From Meghimatium bilineatum (lineage: Eukaryota > Mollusca > Gastropoda > Stylommatophora > Philomycidae): a stretch of DNA of 64,000 bases. The DNA is taken from the NCBI GenBank assembly GCA_034231615.1, contig CM067312.1:8964696-9028695 (forward strand). The letters run 5' to 3'. Under the pieces are notes generated by a model. The model was given only the letters and a program-made list of their open reading frames with translations. It was not told where the DNA came from and made no database searches. The first letter of the stretch is position 1, and the number at the start of each line of letters is the position of its first letter. The position numbers were made by a program, and so were the translations under genes. Shown here piece after piece: positions 48,301 through 57,500 of the stretch.

Positions 48301-50979
48301 AAAGTAATGTAACAGAAATCTGTGCTAGTTGACAGGCATGAACACCTAAAAAATGTGATGTTTAGAAAGCGGTACTGTGAATCCAAAAAAATGTGTTATT
48401 TAAACAAATAGTTTTAGTAATATAATTGCAAATTTATTTGAAATATTGCAGAGGATAAGTGCATCATTCGAATTTGTCTTAGCAAAGCTCATGATACAGC
48501 TTCTCATTGCTGGCCATCGTTACTGAAAGGAAAGTATGAAGCTAATCCATTTATCTTTGATGAAATGCAAAAAAAGTTGACCCTGCAGAGGTTTCAGTTG
48601 GAGGTGAGTTATTTTAAAATTAATTTTGCATTTTTGATTGTCTATATGATGAAAACCTGGCTCCAGGAGACAGATCTGAAAGTGAAGCTTTGGGGCAACT
48701 GTGAGGACCTATTGTTTCTGTATTATTACTATTACCATATATGTCCCATTCCATATAGGGTCCAAGTGACCAAAACACTATGCTGAAGTCAGATGTGTCA
48801 GGCTGAAAGGCGAAGATATTACAGATAAGCTGTAAACTATGACACAATGCATTGTTCTCCAGACCACATCCTGCTAATCTGCAGGAGTTTGAGAACGAAT
48901 GCAAAAGAAGAAGAAATTGGTTATTTTCTTAGGGATTTTGTAAATTTGTCACATTTGGTCAAAATGTTTGATTTTCTCAACTGACAATTTGTCACATTTG
49001 GTCAAAATATTTGATTCTTGATTTAGCTAGATCCTATTATTTTAACATGTCTAGAATTGAATTGCACAATTAGATTTAATTTTTGAACATGAAATAAGCT
49101 TCAAAATTTGTTTTGATACACCCACACACTCTTGAGAAATTTAGCATAGTTTGGTGGATATATTCAGAAAAATGTTTGTTTGTTGGGTAGTGAGAAGGAT
49201 AAATTCTCTGTAAACCATATTTTCTAGGTGTGAGAAGGATAAATTCTCTGTAAACCATATTTTCTAGGTGTGAGAAGGATAAATTCTCTGTAAACCATAT
49301 TTTCTAGGTAGTGAGAAGGATAAATTCTTTTAAACCATATTTTCTAGGTAGTGAGAAGGATAAATTCTATGTAAAACCATATTTTCTAGGTGGTGAGAAA
49401 GATAAATTCTATGTAAAACCATATTTTCTAGGTGGCGAGAAGGATAAATTCTCTGTAAACCATATTTTCTAGGTGGCGAGAAGGATAAATTCTATGTAAA
49501 ACCATATTTTCTAGGTGGTGAGAAGGATAAATTCTCTGTAAACCATATTTTCTAGGTGGCGAGAAGGATAAATTCTCTGTAAACCATATTTTCTAGGTGG
49601 CGAGAAGGATAAATTCTCTGTAAACCATATTTTCTAGATGGCGAGAAGGATAAATTCTCTGTAAACCATATTTTCTAGGTGGCGAGAAGGATAAATTCTC
49701 TGCAAGCCATATTTTCTAGGTGGCAAGAAGGATAAATTATCTGCAAGCCATATTTTCTAGGTGGCGAGAAGGATAAATTCTCTGCAAGCCATATTTTCTA
49801 GGTGGCGAGAAGGATAAATTCTCTGCAAACCATATTTTCTGGGTGACGAGAAGGATAAATTCTCTGCAAACCATATTTTCTAGGTGGCGAGATGGATAAA
49901 TTCTCTGCAAACCATATTTTCTAGGTGGCGGGAAGGATAAATTATCTGTAAACCATATTTTCTAGGTGGCGGGAAGGATAAATTATCTGTAAACCATATT
50001 TTCTAGGTGGCGGGAAGGATAAATTCTCTGTAAACCATATTTTCTAGGTGGCGGGAAGGATAAATTCTCTGTAAACCATATTTTCTAGGTGGCGAGAAGG
50101 ATAAATTCTCTGTAAACCATTATTTTCTAGGTGACGAGAAGGATAAATTCTCTGTAAACCATATTTTTTCTAGGTGGCGAGAAGGATAAATTCTCTGTAA
50201 ACCATATTTTCTAGGTGGCGAGAAGGATAAATTCTCTGTAAACCATATTTTCTAGGTGGCGAGAAGGATAAATTCTCTGTAAACCATATTTTCTAGGTGG
50301 CGAGAAGGATAAATTCTCTGTAAACCATATTTTCTAGGTGGCGAGAAGGATAAATTATCTGTAAATCATATTTTCTAGGTAGTGAGAAGGATAAATTCTT
50401 TTAAACCATATTTTCTAGGTAGTGAGAAGGATAAATTCTCTGTAAACCATATAGTATTGTAAAGATTATTGCATATCATTGTAAAGGTTATTCAGAGAAC
50501 AGAATTTAATTGTCAATTATAAGGCATGTGCAAAATGAAACCCGCCCACCATGCTGCGTGACCTATGCCAGCACACAAGGATTGTGAAAATGTTATCACT
50601 GATGTAATAAGTACACACTGAGGAACAAATAGTCAGGTGATCAATCTCTTTGTATGCTTAGTATCCTGTGCAGGCAGTCGAAAACATGGCCGGTGTGATA
50701 ATGTCAAGTCAAAAGCGCAGATACTGCAGCATAACTGGTAAACCATGACACAGTCTGTCTGTCATCAGAATGTGCCATCATGCCCAGAAAAAGTACTGAA
50801 AATTCAACAATATATATAAATCCATCTATATCTATGTCCAATGTGAAAGAGGTAGTAATTGATTATTTAAAATAAAGCTGTTTTATCAAAATTTTATATT
50901 ACAGAACCCAGGCATGGACTTCAGTGGAGCTTCAATGACTGGGAACTATCATGGTGGAGGACCACAGTTGCCAGGATAG
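42115..50979 (+). CDS. NUDCD2: NUDCD2, NudC domain-containing protein 2 (4 coding exons)
   Basis: Joined exons 42115-42300, 45715-45763, 48452-48603 and 50905-50979 give 462 nt, 153 residues plus stop (human about 157), all with GT-AG borders. The CS (p23/HSP20-like) fold spans about residues 13-100, with ERSGIIPC, WWQTIDEVNIEI, GELFEPIHADEAVWTLED and IIRICLSK. The C-terminal helix and tail KKLTLQRFQLENPGMDFSGA and GNY match the vertebrate protein. NudC-family proteins act as HSP90-linked co-chaperones; NUDCD2 is linked to LIS1/dynein stability in the cytoplasm. Intron 1 holds an intact mariner, a hAT element and LINE pieces, and intron 3 a 1.3-kb minisatellite. The start codon is the first ATG in the conserved frame. 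Confidence 0.95.
42330..42465 (-). mobile_element. SINE-A, truncated copy
   Basis: ctcaaactcctgccgatta, atggtttacaacttgg, tttcggcttaacacac. The head is missing. Lies 30 bp into NUDCD2 intron 1. Confidence 0.7.
42525..42715 (+). repeat. Repeat E, copy in NUDCD2 intron 1
   Basis: gaattcgatccccgccacag resembles a tRNA-type B box; then ctttcagaaagcaatggcaa, tgcctagaaaat and atatgctaccaattt. Probably a tRNA-derived SINE. The mariner is inserted about 20 bp downstream. Confidence 0.65.
42739..42769 (+). repeat. Mariner left terminal inverted repeat
   Basis: 31 bp, identical to the inverse of 44056-44086. Confidence 0.96.
42900..43964 (+). CDS. Mariner transposase
   Basis: Cut-and-paste DNA transposase of 354 residues from the ATG at 42900 (MAGVIPNPSKV); an upstream in-frame ATG at 42876 would add 8 residues. 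The N-terminal half is a helix-turn-helix DNA-binding region. WVPRMLT corresponds to the WVPHEL motif. The catalytic triad is D173 (VAGDESW), D267 (LHDNARPH) and D302 (SPCDFHLF), numbered from 42876, with exactly 34 residues between the last two: the mariner DD34D signature. YSPDLSP is intact. No stops or frameshifts, so the enzyme may be functional. Confidence 0.96.
   Translation: MAGVIPNPSKVNQRAVIQFLSFEGCQAVDIHRRMKAAYGDKCLSRTRVMEWVRMFKDGRELTADLARPGQAHIVATEEAIAVLDKAVLTDRRRSIRSLAEEFHMSIGTAHMVVRKKLNYRKVCSQWVPRMLTDHHKEERMGWSLNHLMRYRAEGDAFLLSIVAGDESWCHHYEPSSKIDSMQWKHPGSPKPKKFKTQVSAGKVMVTAFFDHEGLLLTDFKEPGVNINAAHCKDTLDKLHKAIKAKRPGRLSQGVIVLHDNARPHVAKIVQETLAKKNWEVLHHPAYSPDLSPCDFHLFGPLKKALKGQRFNSDADVKTAVTTWFREQPRNFFSDGIRRLPKQWDACLNAYGDFF
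44056..44086 (+). repeat. Mariner right terminal inverted repeat
   Basis: 31 bp ending acacgcctcg, the inverse of the left end, followed by the duplicated TA. Confidence 0.96.
44140..44290 (+). repeat. Dispersed repeat X, copy 2
   Basis: ctccaggaattatgagtgat, ctatgtgcaatgtgg, ggtttctcagag, then a ctactcagaggggg block. Confidence 0.6.
44290..44640. other. Unassigned intronic stretch
   Basis: AT-rich part of NUDCD2 intron 1. ggtggacgatacttaa (44500) and its inverse near 44325 (aagtatcgtccaccg) form an inverted pair about 190 bp apart, possibly a small inverted-repeat element. Confidence 0.4.
44664..45146. mobile_element. hAT-type non-autonomous transposon
   Basis: 483 bp with ends caggggtcagcaa and ttgccaacccctg, flanked by the 8-bp direct repeat gtgtaggc (44656-44663, 45147-45154). 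No transposase is left inside. The paralogous LINE at about 30904 shows the site without the insertion. Confidence 0.9.
45155..45640 (-). mobile_element. LINE C-terminal fragment split by the hAT element
   Basis: The minus strand encodes MIKNRIAEAKSTFKKMISIL, IEPIFLYGSEAWT, KLEATEMWFLRRMMKILWTS, then GKIKGRRDMNREISGW across frames. Colinear with 30830-31265. Ends close to NUDCD2 exon 2. Confidence 0.8.
45715..45763 (+). CDS. NUDCD2: NUDCD2 coding exon 2
   Basis: 49-nt exon GELFEPIHADEAVWTL, acceptor attacag, donor gtatat. Confidence 0.95.
45855..46355 (+). mobile_element. LINE 3' end with (TGA)n tail
   Basis: FEMWVYRRIGRTSWKEKKTN then KEVLKTL, interrupted at 45941-46067 by a nested copy, then KKELLREIKIRQ, DTLKDMTLY, and RWTGYSLAECTTKTRDRRCW. 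Tail tgatgatgatg. In NUDCD2 intron 2. Confidence 0.85.
45941..46067 (+). mobile_element. 5'-truncated LINE tail nested in its own relative
   Basis: 127-bp insert flanked by aaagacactt (45931-45940, 46068-46077). It is nearly identical (2 differences seen) to the host element's own 3' end at about 46225-46350 and carries the same (TGA)n tail. Confidence 0.9.
46360..46510 (+). repeat. Repeat E, copy in NUDCD2 intron 2
   Basis: cctttcagaaagctatgaca, atgcctagaaaatcac and a caggtgcaaatccatc B-box-like segment. Confidence 0.6.
46800..46895. repeat. Unit related to the 52.9-kb minisatellite
   Basis: tttattaatcatgactcctc and caaccaccactcaagttgtt, tccacaaccc: one and a half units of the array at 52905-53150, here nearly unexpanded. 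Confidence 0.7.
47020..47580 (+). repeat. Dispersed repeat X, three partial copies
   Basis: Segments 47020-47175, 47205-47290 and 47455-47580 repeat the same blocks (tccccaggaattgcaagtaa, gggaggtttctcc, catacccagaag-like, gaaggagtctccta). A (TA)n run ends the last. In NUDCD2 intron 2. Confidence 0.6.
47585..47715 (-). mobile_element. LINE 3' end ((TGA)n family)
   Basis: atccaacatcctctatctcc, gcactctgctagact, ctgcctacctcttg, the inverse of the 46240 block. Confidence 0.6.
48030..48310 (-). mobile_element. LINE C-terminal fragment (TPEHILQ-type)
   Basis: Colinear with 21330-21600 (cctgaagtatgtgt, ctgcagtggcatgttctaag, gcaaaacaatgtg). Decayed. Confidence 0.55.
48452..48603 (+). CDS. NUDCD2: NUDCD2 coding exon 3
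   Basis: EDKCIIRICLSKAHDTASHC to KLTLQRFQLE, acceptor attgcag, donor gtgagt. Confidence 0.95.
48640..48710 (+). mobile_element. LINE C-terminal scrap
   Basis: MKTWLQETDLKVKLWGNCED equals the end of the 38555 fragment (KTWLQKTYLEVKLW) in the opposite orientation. Just after NUDCD2 exon 3. Confidence 0.6.
48740..48915 (+). mobile_element. SINE-A, 5'-truncated copy
   Basis: From tgtcccattccatatagggt to ctgcaggagtttgagaacga and a (GAA)n tail. Confidence 0.75.
49185..50452. repeat. Minisatellite, 41-bp unit, ~31 copies
   Basis: In NUDCD2 intron 3. Unit ggtggcgagaaggataaatt plus ctctgtaaaccatattttcta. Edge copies carry gtagtgag and the core gtggcgag, as expected for homogenisation from the middle. 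Every unit has a tttctag/gt splice-like junction. Confidence 0.97.
50675..50780 (+). mobile_element. SINE-A fragment
   Basis: aaaagcgcagatactgcagc and taaaccatgacacagtctg, the central block only. Confidence 0.5.
50905..50979 (+). CDS. NUDCD2: NUDCD2 coding exon 4 (terminal)
   Basis: NPGMDFSGASMTGNYHGGGP then QLPG and TAG, acceptor tattacag. Confidence 0.95.
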   Translation, partial: NPGMDFSGASMTGNYHGGGPQLPG

Positions 50980-51060
50980 AGCTACATCTTTATGCAAGAT
51001 TACTGTCTGATTATATACATTTTTATATACAAATTGTCCAGCGAAAAAAAAATTAATGGC

Positions 51061-51066
51061 AATAAA
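51061..51066 (+). promoter_or_regulatory. NUDCD2 polyadenylation signal
   Basis: AATAAA 82 bp after the stop codon. Confidence 0.6.
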
Positions 51067-51354
51067 ATAATAATTTGTAATTGTTTTAGAGGTAAATTGC
51101 TGGGGAAAAAAAAAGAAATCTTGCCCCTACTGAAGAACGATCTGTATTTTGAACTGACAGGTTGTGCTGCAGTAAAACTATGGTCCAATAGACAAAGAGT
51201 GTTTTCACTTTTTTAAATCTTTGTTTCTGAGTAGTTCCAGCAAATTATTTCTTCCTCTTTTAATACTATTATTTATTGTATATATTTTGTATTCATTTTT
51301 TATCAATATTTTAGTTGTTTTTTTGTGTGTGTTTTATTATTGTATCGTTATTGT

Positions 51355-51390
51355 TTCTGATGAAGGAATTTGACGGCAATGTTAATTTGT
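51355..51390 (+). other. Hammerhead-like core, decayed
   Basis: tctgatgaaggaatttgacg then gcaatgttaatttg. CTGATGA is intact but GAAAC is lost. Confidence 0.4.
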
Positions 51391-51547
51391 ATTGTTCTTA
51401 TTCTTTATTATTTCCAATATTTTGGCAGTATCAGTAATATTTTATTTCATTTTTTTATAACAATCCATACTAATTATTTATGATTATATTCCCTAATACT
51501 GCTTGGGTATAGAATCCCACAGTATAGAGTACTGATGTTAAAGTTTT

Positions 51548-51690
51548 TTTAAAACTCATTCTCAAAATCACACTGGATCTTTCTTATAGCAGGACAGTGG
51601 TCCTACAAGAATTCCAGCAGGATGTAGTAGAGAATGGAATTGCGTTATGTCATTGGTTTATGTGCACTAGTATCCTGACATATCTGACTT
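51548..51690 (-). mobile_element. SINE-B, old copy
   Basis: ctcattctcaaaatcacact, ttcttatagcaggacagtgg, ccagcaggatgtagtagaga. Confidence 0.7.
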
Positions 51691-51764
51691 ATATAACGAG
51701 TATATATAACAAGTGCTTTTACCACTTTCACTGAACGGTGGATGTCTGCAGCCATATCGATAGT

Positions 51765-52590
51765 ATATGATCAGTTTTACAAGAGAATTGGCTCCTGTAT
51801 CTACCACTGGTCACCATATAGTATAGTCCGCCAGTTTTACAAGAGAATTGGCTCCTGTATCTACCACTGGTCACCATATAGTATAGTCCGCCAGTTGTAC
51901 AAGAGAATTGGCTCCTATATCTACCACTGGTCACCATATAGTATAGTCCACCAGTTGTACAAGAGAATTGGCTTCTGTATCTACCACTGGTCACCATATA
52001 GTATAGTCCGCCAGTTGTACAAGAGAATTGGCTTCTGTATCTACCACTGGTCACCACGCTCAGATAGTATAGTCCGCCAGCCGTACAAAGAATTGGCTTC
52101 TGTAACTACCACTGGTCATCATGCTCAGATAGCATAGCCAGCTAGCCGTACAAGATAATTGGCTCCTGTATCTACTACCGGTCACCACACTCATATAGTA
52201 TAGTCTGCCAGCCGTACAAGAGAATTGGCTTCTGTATCTACCACTGGTCACCACGCTCAGATAGTATAGTCTGCCAGCCGTACAAGAGAATTGGCTTCTG
52301 TATCTACCACTGGTCACCACACTCAAATAGTATAGTCCGCCAGCCGTACAAAGAATTGGCTTCTGTAACTACCACTGGTCACCATGCTCAGATAGCATAG
52401 CCAGCCATCCGTACAAGAAAATTGGCTTCTGTAACTACCACTGGTCACCATGCTCAGATAGCATAGCCAGCCATCCGTACAAGAGAATTGGCTTCTGTAT
52501 ATACCACTGGTCACCACGCTCAGATAGTATAGTCCGCCAGCCGTAACAGAGAATTGGCTTCTGTATCTACTGCTGGTGACCATGCTTAGA
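51765..52590. repeat. Minisatellite, ~60-bp unit, ~14 copies
   Basis: Units with gtacaagagaattggcttct, gtatctaccactggtcacca and tagtatagtccgccag. The left half has a shorter subtype (catatag), the right half an extended subtype (cgctcagatag). Open frames on both strands are artefacts. Confidence 0.95.
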
Positions 52591-52904
52591 GCTATCCACT
52601 GTCACAGATGCTTGATGTTTATCTTTCATGACTCCATCATCAGTCACCCACAACTTCAGGAATTAATGCAGAAGATCTGGAGAAACAGAGAATACATAAA
52701 TATAAATGGACACATTTATATGCAAGTTACACCATGGATTACAAAAAAAAGGAACTACCGGTCAAAAATAAATATCAGATCTTTTTTTTTTGCATGTGGC
52801 CTGAAATGAGCCTGTGAATGGTTATAAAATAAATAATAATATACATTATATATTTTGTTTGACTTCTATAAAAATCAGAAATTTTGTTGCAATAAATTGT
52901 CGAA

Positions 52905-53150
52905 ACCACTCATATTGTTTCCACATACATGGTTTATTCATCATGACCACCCCCCCCCTTCAAGTTGTATCAATAACCATGGTTTATTCATAATGACTCC
53001 CCCACCCAACCACCATTCAAGTTGTTTCTACAACACTGGTTTATTCATCATGACTCCCCCCAACCACCACTCAAGTTGTTTCCACAACCTTGGTTTATTC
53101 ATCAGGACTCTCCCAACCCAACCACCACTCAAGTTGTTTCCACAACCAAA
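52905..53150. repeat. Tandem repeat, ~62-bp unit, 4 copies
   Basis: tggtttattcatcatgactc, ccccaaccaccactcaagtt, gtttccacaacc. Related sequence at 46800-46895. Confidence 0.92.
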
Positions 53151-53299
53151 AATATAGTATTACCAGTGGTTGTTAAAATATTTAGAAAGAAGACATACAA
53201 TTTTTTTTCTCACTACAAAGTTCAGCATAAACATTTTTATTGTGAAAGTACCTGCAATCAATACAGCAATAATATGTAATCACTGCAGCAAAACTGAAA

Positions 53300-53450
53300 T
53301 CCAACAGGTGAAGCTTGGAACAGGGTAATGAAGTTTTGCTAATCACTAGAAACACATAATCACACACACAAATCAACGTTTCGGCCAAAATACCATTATC
53401 AAGACTACATACACAACTACGATGAGTAAGAATGGAACTATTGACATTCA
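53300..53450 (-). mobile_element. Penelope-like terminal repeat with hammerhead-like core
   Basis: Same blocks as 19745-19905. On the minus strand 53374-53403 reads ttgataatggtattttggcc then gaaacgttg, with the GAAAC core intact. Confidence 0.5.
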
Positions 53451-53689
53451 CATAGCAAAGCAAAATGATGGTGCTGGAGACTATTGTTGTGGTCTACAAT
53501 AAGGTCTTTCTTACATATATTGACCTTGTAGAACAAGGTACTGGACAGCTATCCCTAACCCTCCTGGTGATAGAGATCCTTGCACCAGACAACAGTCAGG
53601 AATAGCTGTCCAATTCACTTTCAGAAAATAGTTATCTGTTCCTCACAGCTCATTTTCAACATTTCTGGCATTTTAGTGATGGATGACTG

Positions 53690-53960
53690 CTTTGTCAAGA
53701 CTAAATCTAATATGGAAAGCAACATTGGTATTGAAGGAAAGATCAGAATAACGTACTTGTACTATCTATTATGCTGTATGGTTGTGAGTGTAGGACACTC
53801 ACCACAGACATGGAGAGATGGATACAGACCTCTAAATACGAGTGCTATAGATGAATTTTGTGCGTTTCTTATAAAGAACATACAAACAAATGTACCCATA
53901 AGAAAAAAGAGAATCTTGCAGGTTCACAAGAATTACTACTTTCAATATAAAAACAAAAAA
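53690..53960 (+). mobile_element. LINE reverse transcriptase tail
   Basis: NIGIEGKIRITYL, SILLYGCECRTL-like and the SKYECYR-like block across frameshifts, ending NEYIWEKIE-like: the YGCECW region of a LINE RT. Confidence 0.6.
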
Positions 53961-53984
53961 ACGTGCATCGTTTGAGCATACATG

Positions 53985-54130
53985 TTGACATAATTCCATG
54001 TCAAAAATGATATTGCAGGGTAGAGTTGGAGGTGCAAGAAGCAGGGATCAGGTCAAAGAAAATCATGGGCTGACATCAATGACTGGACAGGTCAAGATTT
54101 TTCCACACCTATATGCATCGCTGAAGATAT
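53985..54130 (+). mobile_element. LINE 3' tail remnant
   Basis: KMILQGRVGGARSRDQVKEN then INDWTGQDFSTP, the recurrent ILQGRVEG tail. Confidence 0.6.
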
Positions 54131-54137
54131 CTCTTTT

Positions 54138-54285
54138 TCAGCGTTCATTCTCAAACGCCTGCTGGATCTCTCTTGTAGCAGGACAATGGTTCTACTAGAT
54201 TTCAAGGATGTAGTCCAGAGAATAAAAATGTGTCGCTGTTTTATTGATGACCCGATGCATCCATCTTTGGCTGGATGATAAATCA
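54138..54285 (-). mobile_element. SINE-B copy
   Basis: cagcgttcattctcaaacgc, tgctggatctctcttgtagc, ggttctactagatttcaagg. Confidence 0.75.
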
Positions 54286-54569
54286 CTGGAGGACTGTGTC
54301 TTAACTCTATATGTCCACCGAGCCGCTAATATCTACATTTTGGAGACCCACTGTGCCGAAAAGCCGCTCAAATCTACATTTTAATATGAATTTACTATCA
54401 TGTTCGGCATAGTGGGAAAACCATACGGAGACAAAGAGTTAACATGTCCAATGTATTACTCCTACGACACTGATGGGTTTACGGATGGATGACATTTTAT
54501 TCAAAATGATCAAAATTTCCCAAATACTACAGGTGGACTCTATTCAAGTGTTAAAATGAGATGAATATA

Positions 54570-54748
54570 CAGTGGAATCCCTCTATAGCACATCCTTTTA
54601 TAACATATTTCCCTATATAACAACACTTTTCAAAATCCTCAATTATATTTATTCTATATTGTGTGTACTGTATATAGCAAATTTTTGTTATTACATACAT
54701 ATATATATTTTGTCGGTCTGGACCAAGTTGTTATAACGGTACTACACT
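54570..54748. mobile_element. MITE F, copy 2
   Basis: Starts cagtggaatccctctatag after TA (54568-54569); blocks tataacatatttccctat and gtctggaccaagttgttata. The right terminus is decayed. Confidence 0.7.
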
Positions 54749-54779
54749 TATGCCGCTATAACCTAACTCCCCTGTAGTA

Positions 54780-55080
54780 ATATTTAAAATTAAATGCTAT
54801 AGAAAGATCCTGAGAATATCATGGATAAGAGAGATGAATCAACACAGATGTGTGCAAAGACTGAATGTAGAAGATTGGCTCCTCAAAATCATCAAAAAAC
54901 ATAAGCTAACATAGGGCATATAAAAAAAGCATGGTGGCTTAGAAAGATTAATCAAGGAGGGAAAGGTTCCAGGAAAGAGAAAAAGAGACTGCCCAAGATG
55001 TTGATGGACATAGAATATCAAGGACTTTTTTTAGCATGATACTGAAGAAGCAGGATGGCCTGTACAGAACAAGGACTTTT
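54780..55080 (+). mobile_element. LINE C-terminal fragment
   Basis: KCYRKILRISWIREMNQH, LKIIKKHKLT, HGGLERLIKEGKVPGKRKR. This is the single-copy counterpart of the segment amplified at 8086-8515. Confidence 0.78.
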
Positions 55081-55184
55081 AAAAAAATGTTTTTCAGTTT
55101 TATTTATTTTGATAGTATTATAGCAACATTATTATGGTAACTTAATATAGTCTTTATCGCTTATTTGTTTTGTTACTGCAGCAT

Positions 55185-55445
55185 TCCCCACTTTGTCGGA
55201 CATCCTCTGACATTTTGGTTATTTATAAATCCAGAGAACAGAGTCTATTTTGTTATGGTTTACAACTACAATATCTGCAACTTTCTGTCCAATACAGCTT
55301 GTTTACACATGGCATTTGTGGTCATGGTCATTCTAATCTATAGGATAGTCTTTCCTCCTTAGTTGCCTCATGGTACATGCATGTTAGGTCACAGGTTACT
55401 ATTCTCTACTCCTCTTTCATGTCACATCACACAGGTGTCATCAAT
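55185..55445 (-). mobile_element. SINE-A, very old copy
   Basis: agagaacagagtctatttt, atggtttacaactacaatat, ttgcctcatggtacatgcat, ggttactattctctactcct. Heavily diverged. Confidence 0.55.
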
Positions 55446-55539
55446 ACACAGGTGTTAATGCTACTAATTCTACCTGTTCAAACATGAAACTTTACCTGCA
55501 TGTTTTTTTAATGCCCAGCTCTGGACAATATCAGAAGAG

Positions 55540-55595
55540 TCCGGTGGAAATCACATATGTTCATTGTAGTTATATGAGACTGAACGCAGAAGAAG
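55540..55595 (+). mobile_element. Repeat C, 5'-truncated copy with target-site duplication
   Basis: 56-bp insert holding only the repeat C end (ggtggaaatcacatatg, tatatgagactgaacgcaga), flanked by aatatcagaagag (55527-55539, 55596-55608). Shows that repeat C moves by target-primed reverse transcription. Confidence 0.88.
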
Positions 55596-55609
55596 AATAT
55601 CAGAAGAGT

Positions 55610-56300
55610 GCTTTTTCCAAGACCAGATAAATTAAACACCCTACATGGAACAAAACAACTCACAAATACATGCAAATATCACACAATGTACCAAAGAATA
55701 TGATACCATGGGCCGCTTATCAACAACAACCAACCACCTGTTCAAACCACTCTCTCAATAATTTAAAGAAAGCACAGAAAACTCTCAACATTTTATATGT
55801 ACCCATACATCATAAATAATAGTAATAATAGACTGCATGATTAAAATTGACACTCATAAACAATGTATGACAGCTGCAAAATGGCAGCTGCATAATACAG
55901 CAACATAAGTAATTTCAAAACAAATCCAACAAAATCCATATAATTACAGCATGCTTCAATGTTTATAAAATAAATAAACAATAATGTACAAATGAGACAA
56001 TAACTACCTCATACCTCTAATAGCATCAAATATGTTTTGATATGAGACGTGATCAAATGAAAAAGTTTGTGGTTTTATTACGAGAGAATGAAAGGTACAA
56101 AAGAAGGTACAATACAAATATAGTTAAAGATTGTGTTAGGAAGCAGGCATGCACCTGTAGTTATCAGAAGAAACCATTCATGCTAGTACAACTGTTTGGG
56201 AAGATGGTTGATACTGTCAGCGAAAAATGACCGACTGCTCTTTCAGCCGTTTTGTTATCATAGTCATTGTCCCTTTAGAACTTTAATTTCAGCCAAGGCA
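55610..56300. other. Unassigned stretch
   Basis: AT-rich. The 56042-56230 plus frame (62 codons, basic) is unrecognised and has no clear splice sites. Nothing else seen. Confidence 0.4.
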
Positions 56301-56420
56301 AAAGTGCATCCTGACCATTCAGAAAACAATATCATCTGATGATAAAAATACTGGCTAGAAAATTTAGAACAGGATACAGGTTCAAAACCACGTCCAGGTA
56401 GAAAAAAATCCGGGTTGTGA
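56300..56420 (+). repeat. Repeat E, decayed copy
   Basis: gaccattcagaaaacaatat, actggctagaaaat and a caggttcaaaacc B-box-like element. Confidence 0.45.
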
Positions 56421-56613
56421 TTTCTCGCCTGACACAACCACTCCTCCAGTCAACCCAGCTGTAAATGGGCACCTGACACGAGTTAGGCATGGTAAACACA
56501 GCAAGAAAGGGAACTGGCGATCTCACCTAATAGTTGTTGCAGCTTAGTACATAACTAGTTATCTTCATCCTCGACCGCAGGTTGCTGCCATAGGACGTAC
56601 CTTGACCTTTATA

Positions 56614-57218
56614 CAGGGTGTCTATAAAGTCACAGTGCATTCATTTACATTGCTCCTGACACTACATCACATGAATTGTGGGTATTTAGTGCAGATCACT
56701 ATGTGATATCATTGACACTACATTTATGAACATACACTACTGCTTATGGTAATCATGTATTGGATAAAGTAGCTCGTATCACAAAGAAGTTATTTCAACA
56801 GCAGATGCTGGAAGACATACATGGGCTTTACATAATTTCGTTTTGGATATCAATACATATTTCTTCTGAAATCATAGGACGTCCGGATAAGCATGCATCT
56901 TGCACACTCAAACGCACGTGAAACTTGCTCATAAAATTTCTAACCACATTCCAATGAGGGTCTTGTACATTAGGAAACTTATGCAAATATTTTCGAATGT
57001 CTTCTGTATATTTACCACCATTATAAGACATTTGTTCGACCACAAATATTTTTTTCCCAGTTGTTTGAGCCATTCTTGATCAGCAAATTAAAGATAACTG
57101 CATCTAACAGCAATCTGCTGAGACATACAGAGCTTTCAATGATGTCATACAGAAGTTTCAACTGATGTCACATTATTTCATTTCAAATTCAGTGCATGGC
57201 AATTTTATAGACACCCTG
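56614..57218 (-). mobile_element. Deleted Tc1/mariner-like transposon
   Basis: 605 bp with ends cagggtgtctataaa and tttatagacaccctg, flanked by TA (56612-56613, 57219-57220). The remaining minus frame 57073-56828 (81 codons) starts MAQTTGKKIFVVEQM and holds a helix-turn-helix segment (RKYLHKFPNVQDPHWNVVRN, LSGRPM). The catalytic domain is gone, so it depends on a partner transposase. Confidence 0.82.
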
Positions 57219-57339
57219 TATTAGCTATTTGGTCATTAGCTCACATGACATAGTAAGATGTTTTTTGTTTTGTTTGATGACACCTTATATTATCTGCTCG
57301 GTTTAAGTTTATTTACTGTGTGTACTCATTGCTGTAAGG

Positions 57340-57500
57340 AACAGCTCAGGGTGAAGGAGAAGTCAAAATTCTGGATTTACAACAAGGATAGTCTGGACAC
57401 AATTTTTCTACACTTGTCAGAATGACTGAAGACAGACTTGTTTGGAGGGCCTATTGTTCTGTCTCCAGTGTGACACCTCTATGACCATGACTGTTATAGA
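57340..57500 (+). mobile_element. LINE 3' tail remnant
   Basis: tcagaatgactgaagacag, tttggagggcctattgttct, tgtgacacctctatgaccat, the tail seen at 24300 and 26720. Confidence 0.5.

Noticed and set aside
49185-50452. CRISPR-like regular array
   Set aside because: Units are directly adjacent with no unique spacers, and the DNA is eukaryotic; it is a minisatellite.
51728-52583. Frames on both strands with RYRSQFS or KRIGSCIYHWSP repeats
   Set aside because: Products of the 60-bp array, not conserved coding sequence.
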